From: Oscillospiraceae bacterium
GTDB taxonomy: Bacteria > Bacillota > Clostridia > Oscillospirales > Oscillospiraceae
NCBI GenBank assembly: GCA_020025395.1
Contig: JAHHSE010000053.1
Span: 1-9,133, forward strand
Direction of reading: 5' to 3'
Length of the DNA: 9,133 nt
This document shows, piece after piece, positions 1-6,855 of this stretch. A model generated the notes under the pieces. The model was not told where the DNA came from and ran no database searches. It saw only the letters and a program-made list of their open reading frames with translations. Both the position numbers and the translations under genes were made by a program. Each line of letters opens with the position of its first letter. Within the stretch, counting starts at the first letter, position 1.

Positions 1-555
1 CCTTCTCCCAGCGCCGCCCCCGCCGGTCAGACTGCCACCGGCTTTACTTTGAATAAACAGGAATTTTCCTTCAGCACCCGCTACCCTGAGCCTATCACCC
101 TGACCCCCACCTTCTCCCCCGCCGGGTCCACCGGGACCATCACCTGGACCAGCGAAGATTCCGGCATCGCCTCGGTGGACGCTAACGGCAAGGTGAGCCA
201 CGGGACCAAGAAGGGGACCACCACCATCACCGCCACTCTGGCCGGCGGGGTCACCCAGACCTGCAAGGTCTACAATTCCATTGAAGGCGGCTCCGGGTCC
301 GGCTCCTCCAATTCCTCCGGGTCCACCGCCTCCTTTACCCTGAGCCGGGAGGATTTCACCCTCTCCCAGAAGGGCGTCTCCTATCAGATCAAGGTGGAGG
401 GCAGCTCCGCCGCCCCCAGCTGGACGAGCAGCAACACCTCCGTGGCCACGGTCTCCGCAGACGGTACCGTCACCCCGGTTGGAAACGGCACCTGTACGGT
501 AACTGCCACCATCGGGGGCCAGAGCAGAACGTGTATCGTCCGTGTAAAATTCTGA
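1..555 (+). CDS. C-terminal part of a protein with two bacterial Ig-like (BIG2) domains
   Basis: The reading frame is open from the first base, so the true start lies outside the window; a TTG at 49 is in frame but has no reason to be the start. The 184 visible residues begin with a Pro/Ala/Ser/Thr-rich linker (1-14). Two Ig-like group 2 repeats follow, at about 15-92 and 112-184. Each has the BIG2 pattern: a FTL(N/S) opening strand, then W(T)S(S/E)(D/N)(S/T)xxAxV, a DG/NGK turn, a TxTxTA strand and a final C(K/I)V strand. A Gly/Ser-rich linker (about 95-109) separates them. Such domains are typical of exported surface proteins, where they act as stalks or adhesion modules. Neither a signal peptide nor an anchor is visible in this part, and the protein simply ends after the second domain. 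The function of the whole protein cannot be told from this fragment. Confidence 0.85.
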   Translation, partial: PSPSAAPAGQTATGFTLNKQEFSFSTRYPEPITLTPTFSPAGSTGTITWTSEDSGIASVDANGKVSHGTKKGTTTITATLAGGVTQTCKVYNSIEGGSGSGSSNSSGSTASFTLSREDFTLSQKGVSYQIKVEGSSAAPSWTSSNTSVATVSADGTVTPVGNGTCTVTATIGGQSRTCIVRVKF

Positions 556-587
556 TTTCACGGCAAAATAGAAACAGGCCTCAGACC

Positions 588-748
588 TTTGATCCGGGGC
601 TTCAAAGTGTCGAACCCCCTTCCAAAGAAAGCGGATTTTCCCGGAGAATGTGAGAAAGCCGGGGGCAAAGCCCCCCCAATGGGATCAAATGCAGCCCCTG
701 CTTTGCAAGGGCTGTCGGTGAGCGAAGCCTTTTCGGTTTTTAAAACCG
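588..748. repeat. Hairpin-rich gene-free intergenic element
   Basis: The gap from 556 to 824 has no convincing gene but contains nested inverted repeats. TTTGATCC (588-595) pairs with GGATCAAA (682-689). Inside lies GGGGGC-AAA-GCCCCC (661-675). Just outside is a stem of CAGCCC (692-697) and GGGCTG (709-714) that continues inward as TGC/GCA around a TTT loop. A 7+1+7 palindrome, CGGTTTT-T-AAAACCG, sits at 734-748. None of the hairpins is followed directly by a T-run, so a simple terminator is not the best reading. It could be an intergenic repeat of the REP or MITE-like kind, or a folded RNA segment. Copy number elsewhere in the genome is unknown. Confidence 0.5.
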
Positions 749-824
749 CCGGCATGATCGTTTTTTCTGTCCAGGGGGATCAGATAAAGGGGACGGCTTT
801 GCTTGTTTCGAAAGGAGAATCCCC

Positions 825-2195
825 ATGGAGTATCAAGCCCTGCTGGCCCGCCAAAAGGCCTTTTTTGACCGCGGGGCCGCTTTGGACACAGACTTTCGAA
901 TCTGTGCCCTGAAGCGGCTCAAGGATGCCATTCGACGGGAGACCGCCGATCTGGCGAACGCCCTGTGGGAGGATCTGAACAAATCTCCCTCGGAGGCCTA
1001 CCTGACCGAAATCGGCCCCACCCTCAGCGAAATTGATTTTGCCATCTCCCATATACGCCGCTGGACCCGCCCCAGGCGGGTCCCCACACCGCTGGCCCAC
1101 TTCCCCGCCAAAAGCCGGATCTATCCTTCTCCCTATGGCTGTACCCTGATCCTCAGCCCATGGAATTATCCTTTCCAGCTTGCGGTCATCCCCCTGATCT
1201 CCGCTCTGGCGGCTGGAAATACCGCCATTCTGAAACCGGGAGAGGATGCCCCCGCCACGGCGGCGGCCCTGGCCCGTCTGGTGAAGGGCTGTTTTCCGGA
1301 GGAGTATGTGACCGTGGTCCAGGGCGGGGCGGAGACCAGTCAGGCCCTTCTCTCCCTCCCATTTCGGAAGATTTTTTTCACCGGCTCTCCCTCTGTGGGC
1401 AGACTGGTCATGGCTCAGGCGGCGGAGCATCTTGCTTCTGTGACCCTGGAACTCGGGGGAAAATGTCCCTGCATCGTGGACGAGACCGCCGATCTGGCCC
1501 TGGCGGCCCGGCGAATCGTGTTTGGAAAGTTTCTCAATGCCGGTCAGACCTGTGTGGCCCCGGACTATCTTCTGGTCCATGAGGAGAAAAAAGAACCGCT
1601 TTTGACCCTTTTGAAGGAGGAGATCTCCCGTCAGTATGGGAGGGACCCTCTGAAAAACCCCTCCTATGTCCGCATCATCAACCGACGGCATTTTCGTCGG
1701 CTCACCGCTCTGCTGGAGGGGGAGCGCATCCTCTGGGGGGGCGTGGGAGAGGAGGCGTCCTGCAAGCTGGTCCCCACCCTTCTGGATGGCCCCGCCTGGG
1801 ACCGCCCCGTGATGGAGGAGGAAATCTTCGGCCCAATTCTTCCCCTTCTCACCTATCGCCGGGAGGAGGAAGTTTACGCCGCTCTGGAGAGGCACCCGGA
1901 GCCGCTGGCCCTCTATCTCTTCACCCGGCGGACTCCATGGCGGGAGAAGCTCCTCCGCTCCCTGACCTTTGGGGGTGCCTGTGTAAATGATACCGTGGTT
2001 CATCTCGCCAATCCCCACCTTCCCTTTGGAGGTGTGGGGACCTCCGGACTGGGCTCCTGTCACGGCAGGGCGGGCTTTCTGGCCTTCACCCATGAAAAGG
2101 GGGTCCTGATTCGGGGCGGAAGGCCGGACCTCCCCTTCCGCTATCCTCCCTATTCCTCCCAAAAAGACTGGATTCTTGGTCAATTTCTAAAATAA
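825..2195 (+). CDS. Aldehyde dehydrogenase, family 3-like (NAD(P)-dependent)
   Basis: A 456-residue aldehyde dehydrogenase, which would oxidise aldehydes to carboxylic acids with NAD(P)+ in the cytoplasm. The visible family motifs are SPWNYP (111-116, catalytic-site Asn114), the cofactor-binding LKPGE (Lys137), FTGSPSVG (185-192), LELGGK (208-213, general base Glu209), GQTC (240-243, nucleophile Cys243), EEIFGP (332-337) and LPFGGVGTSGLG (399-410). The length, shorter than the roughly 490-residue classical enzymes, and the RYPPYS tail (439-444) fit family 3 (fatty or aromatic aldehyde type, like AlkH or YwdH). The ATG at 825 is supported by AAAGGAG at 811-817. It seems to be a single-gene unit: a 270-bp gap lies before it, and a terminator shared with the convergent RNase J gene lies after it. 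The true substrate cannot be read from the sequence. Confidence 0.93.
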   Translation: MEYQALLARQKAFFDRGAALDTDFRICALKRLKDAIRRETADLANALWEDLNKSPSEAYLTEIGPTLSEIDFAISHIRRWTRPRRVPTPLAHFPAKSRIYPSPYGCTLILSPWNYPFQLAVIPLISALAAGNTAILKPGEDAPATAAALARLVKGCFPEEYVTVVQGGAETSQALLSLPFRKIFFTGSPSVGRLVMAQAAEHLASVTLELGGKCPCIVDETADLALAARRIVFGKFLNAGQTCVAPDYLLVHEEKKEPLLTLLKEEISRQYGRDPLKNPSYVRIINRRHFRRLTALLEGERILWGGVGEEASCKLVPTLLDGPAWDRPVMEEEIFGPILPLLTYRREEEVYAALERHPEPLALYLFTRRTPWREKLLRSLTFGGACVNDTVVHLANPHLPFGGVGTSGLGSCHGRAGFLAFTHEKGVLIRGGRPDLPFRYPPYSSQKDWILGQFLK

Positions 2196-2219
2196 AGGCC
2201 CTTCTTTCCTTTTCACAGC

Positions 2220-2263
2220 AAAAGGGAGCGCCGCGGAACAGCCATTCCGCGGCGCTCCCTTTT
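2220..2263. terminator. Bidirectional intrinsic terminator between convergent genes
   Basis: A perfect inverted repeat has the arm AAAGGGAGCGCCGCGGAA at 2221-2238 and its exact complement at 2245-2262, around a 6-nt loop; one more A-T pair extends it to 2220 and 2263. The GC-rich stem is flanked by an A-run on the left and a T-run on the right, so it can end transcription in both directions. It lies 24 bp after the aldehyde dehydrogenase stop and just after the RNase J stop, and so serves both genes. Confidence 0.93.
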
Positions 2264-2268
2264 TACAC

Positions 2269-3924
2269 TCAAACCTCCATAATGACAGGGAGAATCATGG
2301 GACTGCGATGGGTCTTCTTGTAGAGGAAGGAGGCGATTTCGTCCTTGATGGCAGTCTTCAGGGCGGGGAAGTCTCCGGGGCACCGGGCCGCCATCTCTTC
2401 CAACACCCCATTGGCCAGCCGGCGCAGCTCCTCCATCAGGGTTTCAGACTCCTTCACATAGACAAAGCCCCGGGTGATGATGTCCGGGCCGGAGACCACC
2501 AGGCCGTCGGAGGTCATGGAGGTGACCAGAACGATCATTCCGTCCTCCGCCAGATGCTTCCGGTCCCGAAGGACCACGGCACCCACATCCCCCACGCCAT
2601 AGCCATCCACAAAGACCTGACCGGCAGGAACGGTCCCGGTGATCTTGGCGGAGTTCTGGGTCAGCTCCATCACCTTTCCGATGGAGGAAACCAGAATGTG
2701 GTTGGGGGCCATGCCCATCTGCTGGGCCAGCTTGGCATGGGTCTTGAGGTGCCGCTGCTCCCCATGGACCGGGATGAAGAACTTGGGCTTCACAAGGCCG
2801 TGGAGGATCTTCAGCTCTCCCTGACAGGCGTGGCCGGACACATGGAGGGGAAGCTCCCGCTCGTTGATGACCTCCGCGTCCTTCCGGTAAAGCTCATTGA
2901 TTACATTACCCACCGAGTTCTCATTGCCGGGAATGGCGGAGGCGGAGATAATCACCCGGTCCCCCGGCTGGATCTCCACCTGCCGATGGGTATTGAAGGC
3001 CATGCGGGAGAGGGCGCTCATGGTCTCTCCCTGGCTTCCGGTGGTGATGATGCAGATCTTCTCCTTGGGAAGGCTCTTAATATGATTCAGCTCGACCAGG
3101 ACCCCTTTGGGTACCTTCATATAGCCCAGCTCGGTGGAGACTTTGATGGCGTTTTCCATGCTCCGCCCGGTGATGGCCACCTTTCTGCCGTATTTGGCGG
3201 CCACCGAGATGACCTGCTGGATCCGATCCACATTGGAGGCAAAGGTGGTGACAATAATTCGCTTGTCGCAGCCTCGAAAGAGGGCGTCAAAGCTCTGCCC
3301 CACGCTCCGCTCACTGTTGGTAAATCCCTGGCGCTCCACATTGGTGGAATCCGCCAGCAGGGCCAGAACCCCCTCCTTGCCCAGCTCGCCAAGGCGGGCT
3401 AAATCGATCATCTCTCCGGAGATGGGGGTGGGATCAATCTTGAAGTCGCCGGTGTGGACCACTGTGCCCACCGGGCATTTGATGGCAAAGGCCACCGCAT
3501 CCGCAATGGAGTGATTTACATGGATGAACTCCACGCTGAACTTTCCCGCCCGAATGGTCTCCCCCGCCTCACAGGTGATGAGCCTGGTCTTTTTCACCAG
3601 ATGATGCTCCTCCAGCTTGAGACGGACCAGTCCGGCGGTCATCCTGGTGGCGTAGATGGGGGCGTTGATGGACCTTAGCACATAGGGAAGGGCCCCGATG
3701 TGATCCTCATGCCCGTGGGTGAGGAAAATGGCCCGGATTCGGTCCTGGTTTTTGATGAGGTAGCTGATGTCCGGGATGACCACATCCACCCCGTACATAT
3801 CATCGTCGGGAAAACCCATTCCGACATCTACCACGATGATGTCGTTCCCGTACTCATAGACGGTGAGATTTTTTCCGATCTCGTCCAGACCGCCCAGAGA
3901 AATAATCTTCAGTTTTTCTGCCAT
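2269..3924 (-). CDS. rnj: Ribonuclease J (metallo-beta-lactamase/beta-CASP RNase)
   Basis: A 551-residue RNase J, the 5'-3' exonuclease and endonuclease of Firmicutes mRNA decay and rRNA maturation; the family is typically about 555 residues. The metallo-beta-lactamase fold shows HGHEDH (70-75), which supplies zinc ligands, with further ligands at His138 (VNHS) and Asp160 (HTGD). The beta-CASP part shows LLADSTN (189-195), FASNVDRIQQ (228-237), HVSGHA (361-366) and PVHGEQRHL (385-393). The rest is the C-terminal RNase J domain. The frame stays open upstream for 56 more codons, but those residues look unlike the family. MAEKLKIISLGG is a typical N-terminus, and AAAGGAG at 3936-3942 supports the ATG at 3924. 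It lies 418 bp downstream of nrdJ, behind a terminator and with its own likely promoter, so it is probably transcribed alone. The J1 and J2 paralogues cannot be told apart here. Confidence 0.96.
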   Translation of the reverse strand: MAEKLKIISLGGLDEIGKNLTVYEYGNDIIVVDVGMGFPDDDMYGVDVVIPDISYLIKNQDRIRAIFLTHGHEDHIGALPYVLRSINAPIYATRMTAGLVRLKLEEHHLVKKTRLITCEAGETIRAGKFSVEFIHVNHSIADAVAFAIKCPVGTVVHTGDFKIDPTPISGEMIDLARLGELGKEGVLALLADSTNVERQGFTNSERSVGQSFDALFRGCDKRIIVTTFASNVDRIQQVISVAAKYGRKVAITGRSMENAIKVSTELGYMKVPKGVLVELNHIKSLPKEKICIITTGSQGETMSALSRMAFNTHRQVEIQPGDRVIISASAIPGNENSVGNVINELYRKDAEVINERELPLHVSGHACQGELKILHGLVKPKFFIPVHGEQRHLKTHAKLAQQMGMAPNHILVSSIGKVMELTQNSAKITGTVPAGQVFVDGYGVGDVGAVVLRDRKHLAEDGMIVLVTSMTSDGLVVSGPDIITRGFVYVKESETLMEELRRLANGVLEEMAARCPGDFPALKTAIKDEIASFLYKKTHRSPMILPVIMEV

Positions 3925-4171
3925 AGAACATAAAACTCCTTTGTTTCGATTTTTCTGCGTATGTACGGACAGCCTCAACACGCTTTGTTGCGGGCGCATC
4001 AAAAGACGGACGGAACCTGATCCGGAACGGGGGCCCTGTCTCGCCCCACCATCGGAAAAGCTGCCGCCAATGCACGCTCTTTGTCTGTCCATACTTCTAT
4101 ATCAAGCGCCTGAAGGCGCTGAACGCCAATACAAACCCGGCTCCCTTCTCCCGGAGAATTCTGCCAGGTGG
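3925..4171 (-). other. Long 5' leader of the RNase J mRNA
   Basis: This gene-free stretch lies between the predicted transcription start near 4172 and the RNase J ATG. It contains several short stems: AGCGCC-TGAA-GGCGCT (4105-4120), a GGGGC/GCCCC stem near 4030-4055, and CAACA/TGTTG (3976-3990). No known riboswitch class was recognised and no intrinsic terminator was seen inside. A short in-frame stretch (3999-4130) has no normal start codon and was not accepted as a gene. Confidence 0.45.
3936..3942 (-). promoter_or_regulatory. Ribosome binding site fixing the RNase J start
   Basis: AAAGGAG on the minus strand lies 11 nt before the ATG at 3924. It favours this start over the in-frame upstream ATG at 4092, which would add 56 residues foreign to the family. 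Confidence 0.8.
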
Positions 4172-4178
4172 ATAGTAT

Positions 4179-4207
4179 AGTATACCATAGAACCCCGGAA
4201 ATGTATA
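4179..4207 (-). promoter_or_regulatory. Likely sigma-A promoter of RNase J with extended -10
   Basis: On the minus strand, TATACA (4202-4207, 4 of 6 against TTGACA) is followed after exactly 17 nt by TATACT (4179-4184, 5 of 6 against TATAAT). A TGG directly before the -10 (4185-4187) makes an extended -10 element. It lies downstream of the nrdJ terminator and in the right orientation for RNase J, with a predicted start near 4172. Confidence 0.6.
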
Positions 4208-4271
4208 CAGGAATCTTTGTCGAAAAAAGGGCGCACCCCCTCCTCATCCATGGGAAAAAGGGAACCCCCCG

Positions 4272-4313
4272 AAAAAATCCCCCCGCTCCGGCCCTGAGGG
4301 CCGGAGCGGGGGG
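4272..4313 (-). terminator. Intrinsic terminator of nrdJ
   Basis: Perfect 16-bp arms at 4279-4294 and 4298-4313 enclose a 3-nt loop. Read on the minus strand, the stem is followed by A and then six Ts (4272-4277). It begins about 30 bp after the nrdJ stop and separates nrdJ from RNase J transcription. Confidence 0.93.
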
Positions 4314-4342
4314 ACACTTTCCCGGGCGCTTACCGATCTCTT

Positions 4343-6691
4343 TTATCCGCACTTGGAGTAGCCGCAGTTTCGACAGGTGACACAGCCTCCCTCATGCTCC
4401 AGCCGGGCCCCGCATTCCGGACAGTACTTCGCCGTCTTGGCCTCTGCCGGAGTCATGGAGGGCTTGGGGATGGGCACCTCTTTTCCCGATACGGAGGGAG
4501 CGGCATGGGCCAGAGTAACCGCCTCCCCGTGGCGGCTGACGCTGAGGACCTTTTCAATGGCCTTCGCCATGGCATCCGGACAGGACATGACGGGGACGGA
4601 GGACTGACGAAGGCAGGAGGGGCAGCGGATTCCCTTGAGCTGCTGGATGATCTCCTGAGGGTCCATTCCGGTACGGATGGCAACCGAGGCCAGACGGGCG
4701 GTCGCCTCGGACTGGGAGGGGCATCCTCCCGCCCTTCCCGTATTGGTAAAGACCTCACAGATGCCGTTTTCATCATAGTTCACCGTGATGTACAGATTGC
4801 CGCAGCCAATCCGCACCTTTTCGGTATAGCCCATGGTCACCTGCGGTCTGGCACGGGGCGTCAGCTTTCCATAGGCCCCGGATTTGATGAGGCAGCCGGT
4901 GCTGTCGCAGCCGGCCTCCAACACCGCATCCACCATGGGATCTCCGGTCTTCTCCTCCCCCTTTTCTTCGGTCTTCTCCTCCTTTACCGTCCCGATGTTC
5001 AGCACCTGCTCATTCCGGGAGCCGTCCCGGTAGATGGTGGTTCCCTTGCACCCCAGGGTGAAGGCCAGCTGATAGACCTGGGCCACCTCCTCCCGGGTGG
5101 CGGAGTTGGGGAAGTTCACGGTCTTGGAAACCGCGTTGTCCGTATGCCGCTGGAAAGCGGCCTGCATCTTGACATGCCAGATGGGAGAGACATCGTGAGC
5201 GCAGACAAAGACCCGCTTGATGCTGTCTGGAATCTCATCAATGTGGGCCAGGGTCCCGGCCTCCACCACCTTTCGCATGAGTGCCTCAGAATAGATTCCG
5301 GCCTCCTCCAGCTTCTCCCGCAGGATGGCATTGGTCTCCACCAGGTGGGTGTTGTCCATCACATTGCGGATATAGGCATAGGCAAAGACAGGCTCCACCC
5401 CGGAGGAGACCCCCGCCAAAATGGACAGGGTCCCGGTGGGGGCGATGGTGGTGACGGTCCCGTTCCGAATGGGGGTGCCCCCCTGGTAGATACTCTCCTC
5501 AAAGAGGGGGAAGGCCCCACGGGACTCGGCCAGCTTCCGACTCTCCTCATGTCCGATGGTGTTCACAAATTCCATCACCGTTTCTCCAATGGCCACCCCA
5601 TCCTCGGAGTTATAGGGGACCCCCAGATAGAGGAGCATATCGGCAAAGCCCATTACCCCCAGGCCGATCTTCCGGGTGGAGCGGGTGACCCGGTCAATCT
5701 CCTCCAGAGGGTACTTGTTCACCTCAATGACATTGTCCAGGAAGTGGACCGCTGTGCGAATGGTCTTTTCCAGCTTCTCCTTGTCAAGCGCGTAGCCGGA
5801 GGCGGTCTTTTTCAGATGGGTCACCAGATTGATGGAGCCCAGGTTGCAGGACTCATAGGGCAGGAGGGGCTGCTCCCCGCAGGGGTTGGTGGATTCAATC
5901 TCCCCCTGACCGGGGACCACATTGTCCCGGTTGAGCCGGTCCAGGAAGATGATCCCCGGCTCTCCGGTCTGCCAGGCGGAGGAGACAATTTTTTCGAACA
6001 CATCCTGGGCATTGAGCCGCCCGGCAACCCGGTGGGAGGAGGGGTCAATGAGGTCGTACTGTCCTCCCTCCTCCACCGCCTGCATGAAGGCCTCGGTAAT
6101 GCCCACGGAGATGTTGAAGTTGGTAATCTCCCTGGTGTCGTTTTTACAGGTGATAAAGTCCAGAATATCCGGGTGATCCACCCGAAGAATGCCCATATTG
6201 GCCCCTCGGCGGGTCCCGCCCTGCTTCACCGCCTCGGTGGCTGCGTTGAAGACCTTCATAAAGGAGATGGGACCGGAGGCCACCCCGCCGGTAGAATTCA
6301 CCGTGGCCCCCTTTGCCCGCAGACGGGAGAAGGAGAACCCGGTGCCGCCGCCGGACTTGTGAATCAGGGCGGCGTTCTTAATGGCGTCAAAAATCTCCTC
6401 CATGCTGTCGCCTACCGGGAGGACAAAGCAGGCGGAAAGCTGGCCCAAGGGACGGCCCGCGTTCATCAGGGTGGGGGAGTTGGGTAGAAAATCCAGGTTG
6501 GTCATGGTCTGGTAAAAGGCCTCGGCGGTGGCCGCCACATCGGCCTTCTCATCAAAATGGCGGTCAGCCTCCGCAATGGCATTGGCCACACGGCGGAACA
6601 GACCGTCCACCGTCTCAACGGGCTGGCCGTTTTCATCCCGCACTAGATAGCGGCGCTCCAGGACGGTATAGGCGTTTTGCGAAATGGGCAT
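4343..6691 (-). CDS. nrdJ: Adenosylcobalamin-dependent (class II) ribonucleoside-diphosphate reductase
   Basis: A 782-residue class II ribonucleotide reductase, which makes deoxyribonucleotides with an adenosylcobalamin-derived radical and needs neither oxygen nor a second subunit. The short N-terminal segment (about 1-70) is followed by the catalytic barrel. Cys88 (SACF) and Cys282 (ESCNLGS) fit the redox cysteine pair, and NPCGEQ (269-274) carries Asn269, thiyl Cys271 and Glu273. KQGGTRRGA (156-164) and APTGTLSILAG (417-427) are further class motifs. After a Glu/Lys-rich linker (about 570-583) comes a TSCPD-type domain (about 590-715) containing SCPDAMAKAIE, and then a C-terminal zinc ribbon (CPEC 757-760, CRNC 773-776) with Cys770 and Cys781, probably used for reduction by thioredoxin. 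The ATG at 6691 has a GAGAGGA-type site about 12 nt upstream. It has its own promoter with paired NrdR-like boxes, and a strong terminator follows. Confidence 0.97.
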   Translation of the reverse strand: MPISQNAYTVLERRYLVRDENGQPVETVDGLFRRVANAIAEADRHFDEKADVAATAEAFYQTMTNLDFLPNSPTLMNAGRPLGQLSACFVLPVGDSMEEIFDAIKNAALIHKSGGGTGFSFSRLRAKGATVNSTGGVASGPISFMKVFNAATEAVKQGGTRRGANMGILRVDHPDILDFITCKNDTREITNFNISVGITEAFMQAVEEGGQYDLIDPSSHRVAGRLNAQDVFEKIVSSAWQTGEPGIIFLDRLNRDNVVPGQGEIESTNPCGEQPLLPYESCNLGSINLVTHLKKTASGYALDKEKLEKTIRTAVHFLDNVIEVNKYPLEEIDRVTRSTRKIGLGVMGFADMLLYLGVPYNSEDGVAIGETVMEFVNTIGHEESRKLAESRGAFPLFEESIYQGGTPIRNGTVTTIAPTGTLSILAGVSSGVEPVFAYAYIRNVMDNTHLVETNAILREKLEEAGIYSEALMRKVVEAGTLAHIDEIPDSIKRVFVCAHDVSPIWHVKMQAAFQRHTDNAVSKTVNFPNSATREEVAQVYQLAFTLGCKGTTIYRDGSRNEQVLNIGTVKEEKTEEKGEEKTGDPMVDAVLEAGCDSTGCLIKSGAYGKLTPRARPQVTMGYTEKVRIGCGNLYITVNYDENGICEVFTNTGRAGGCPSQSEATARLASVAIRTGMDPQEIIQQLKGIRCPSCLRQSSVPVMSCPDAMAKAIEKVLSVSRHGEAVTLAHAAPSVSGKEVPIPKPSMTPAEAKTAKYCPECGARLEHEGGCVTCRNCGYSKCG

Positions 6692-6727
6692 ATTCTCAAA
6701 TCCTCTCTGCTTATTGATATGTGTTCA

Positions 6728-6743
6728 GCACAAGATATTGTAC
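6728..6743. promoter_or_regulatory. NrdR box 1 (start-proximal), nrdJ promoter
   Basis: The core CAAGATATTG (6731-6740) matches the published NrdR-box core CwAtATaTwG at 9 of 10 positions. It overlaps the nrdJ -10 element. NrdR is the ATP/dATP-sensing zinc-finger/ATP-cone repressor of ribonucleotide reductase genes. Its own gene is not in the window. Confidence 0.8.
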
Positions 6744-6764
6744 CATCGAAATGAGAGAAGTCAA
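6737..6764 (-). promoter_or_regulatory. Sigma-A promoter of nrdJ
   Basis: On the minus strand, TTGACT (6759-6764) is followed after 16 nt by TACAAT (6737-6742), with TGG just before it as an extended -10. The expected start is near 6730, which gives a leader of about 40 nt. That is too short for a cobalamin riboswitch. Confidence 0.82.
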
Positions 6765-6774
6765 TATCTTGGAG
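6759..6774. promoter_or_regulatory. NrdR box 2 (start-distal), nrdJ promoter
   Basis: The core CAATATCTTG (6762-6771) matches the NrdR core at 9 of 10 positions and is the exact reverse complement of box 1's core. It overlaps the -35 element. Its centre is 31 bp from that of box 1, about three helical turns, which is the usual spacing for tandem NrdR boxes. Confidence 0.8.
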
Positions 6775-6855
6775 GATTTTGAGGTGTAGAAAAAGAGAGG
6801 CGTTTTTCTTTCAAATCTTGGTGTCTTTTTTTACTTCCTTTTTCTGTAAATTACT

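Noticed and set aside
558..755. Small minus-strand open frame in the hairpin-rich gap
   Set aside because: No ribosome binding site was seen, and the frame runs straight through the inverted repeats. It is better explained as noncoding repeat sequence.
780..2183. Open frame of 467 codons antisense to the aldehyde dehydrogenase
   Set aside because: It is a codon-aligned shadow rich in Gly, Gln and Arg, while the sense frame carries the full set of dehydrogenase motifs.
2308..3402. Long open frame antisense to RNase J
   Set aside because: It has the same codon-aligned shadow effect, and the RNase J frame has all the catalytic motifs.
3925..4092. 56-residue N-terminal extension of RNase J
   Set aside because: The extension is Arg/Ser-rich and unlike the family, and a good ribosome binding site marks the ATG at 3924.
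3999..4130. Possible small protein (about 43 residues) in the RNase J leader
   Set aside because: The stretch has a protein-like look and an AAGGGAG upstream, but its only suitably spaced start is ATT. Its codons lack the G/C bias of the neighbours, and the longer version runs through the nrdJ terminator.
4394..6487. Long open frame (697 codons) antisense to nrdJ
   Set aside because: It is codon-aligned with nrdJ, so it stays open simply because TTA, CTA and TCA codons are rare in a G/C-ending gene. The translation is low-complexity Gly/His/Leu-rich sequence with no family motif.
6788..6809. AGAAAAA/TTTTTCT stem as terminator of the deacetylase gene
   Set aside because: The stem has almost no GC pairs and no T-run after it on the minus strand.
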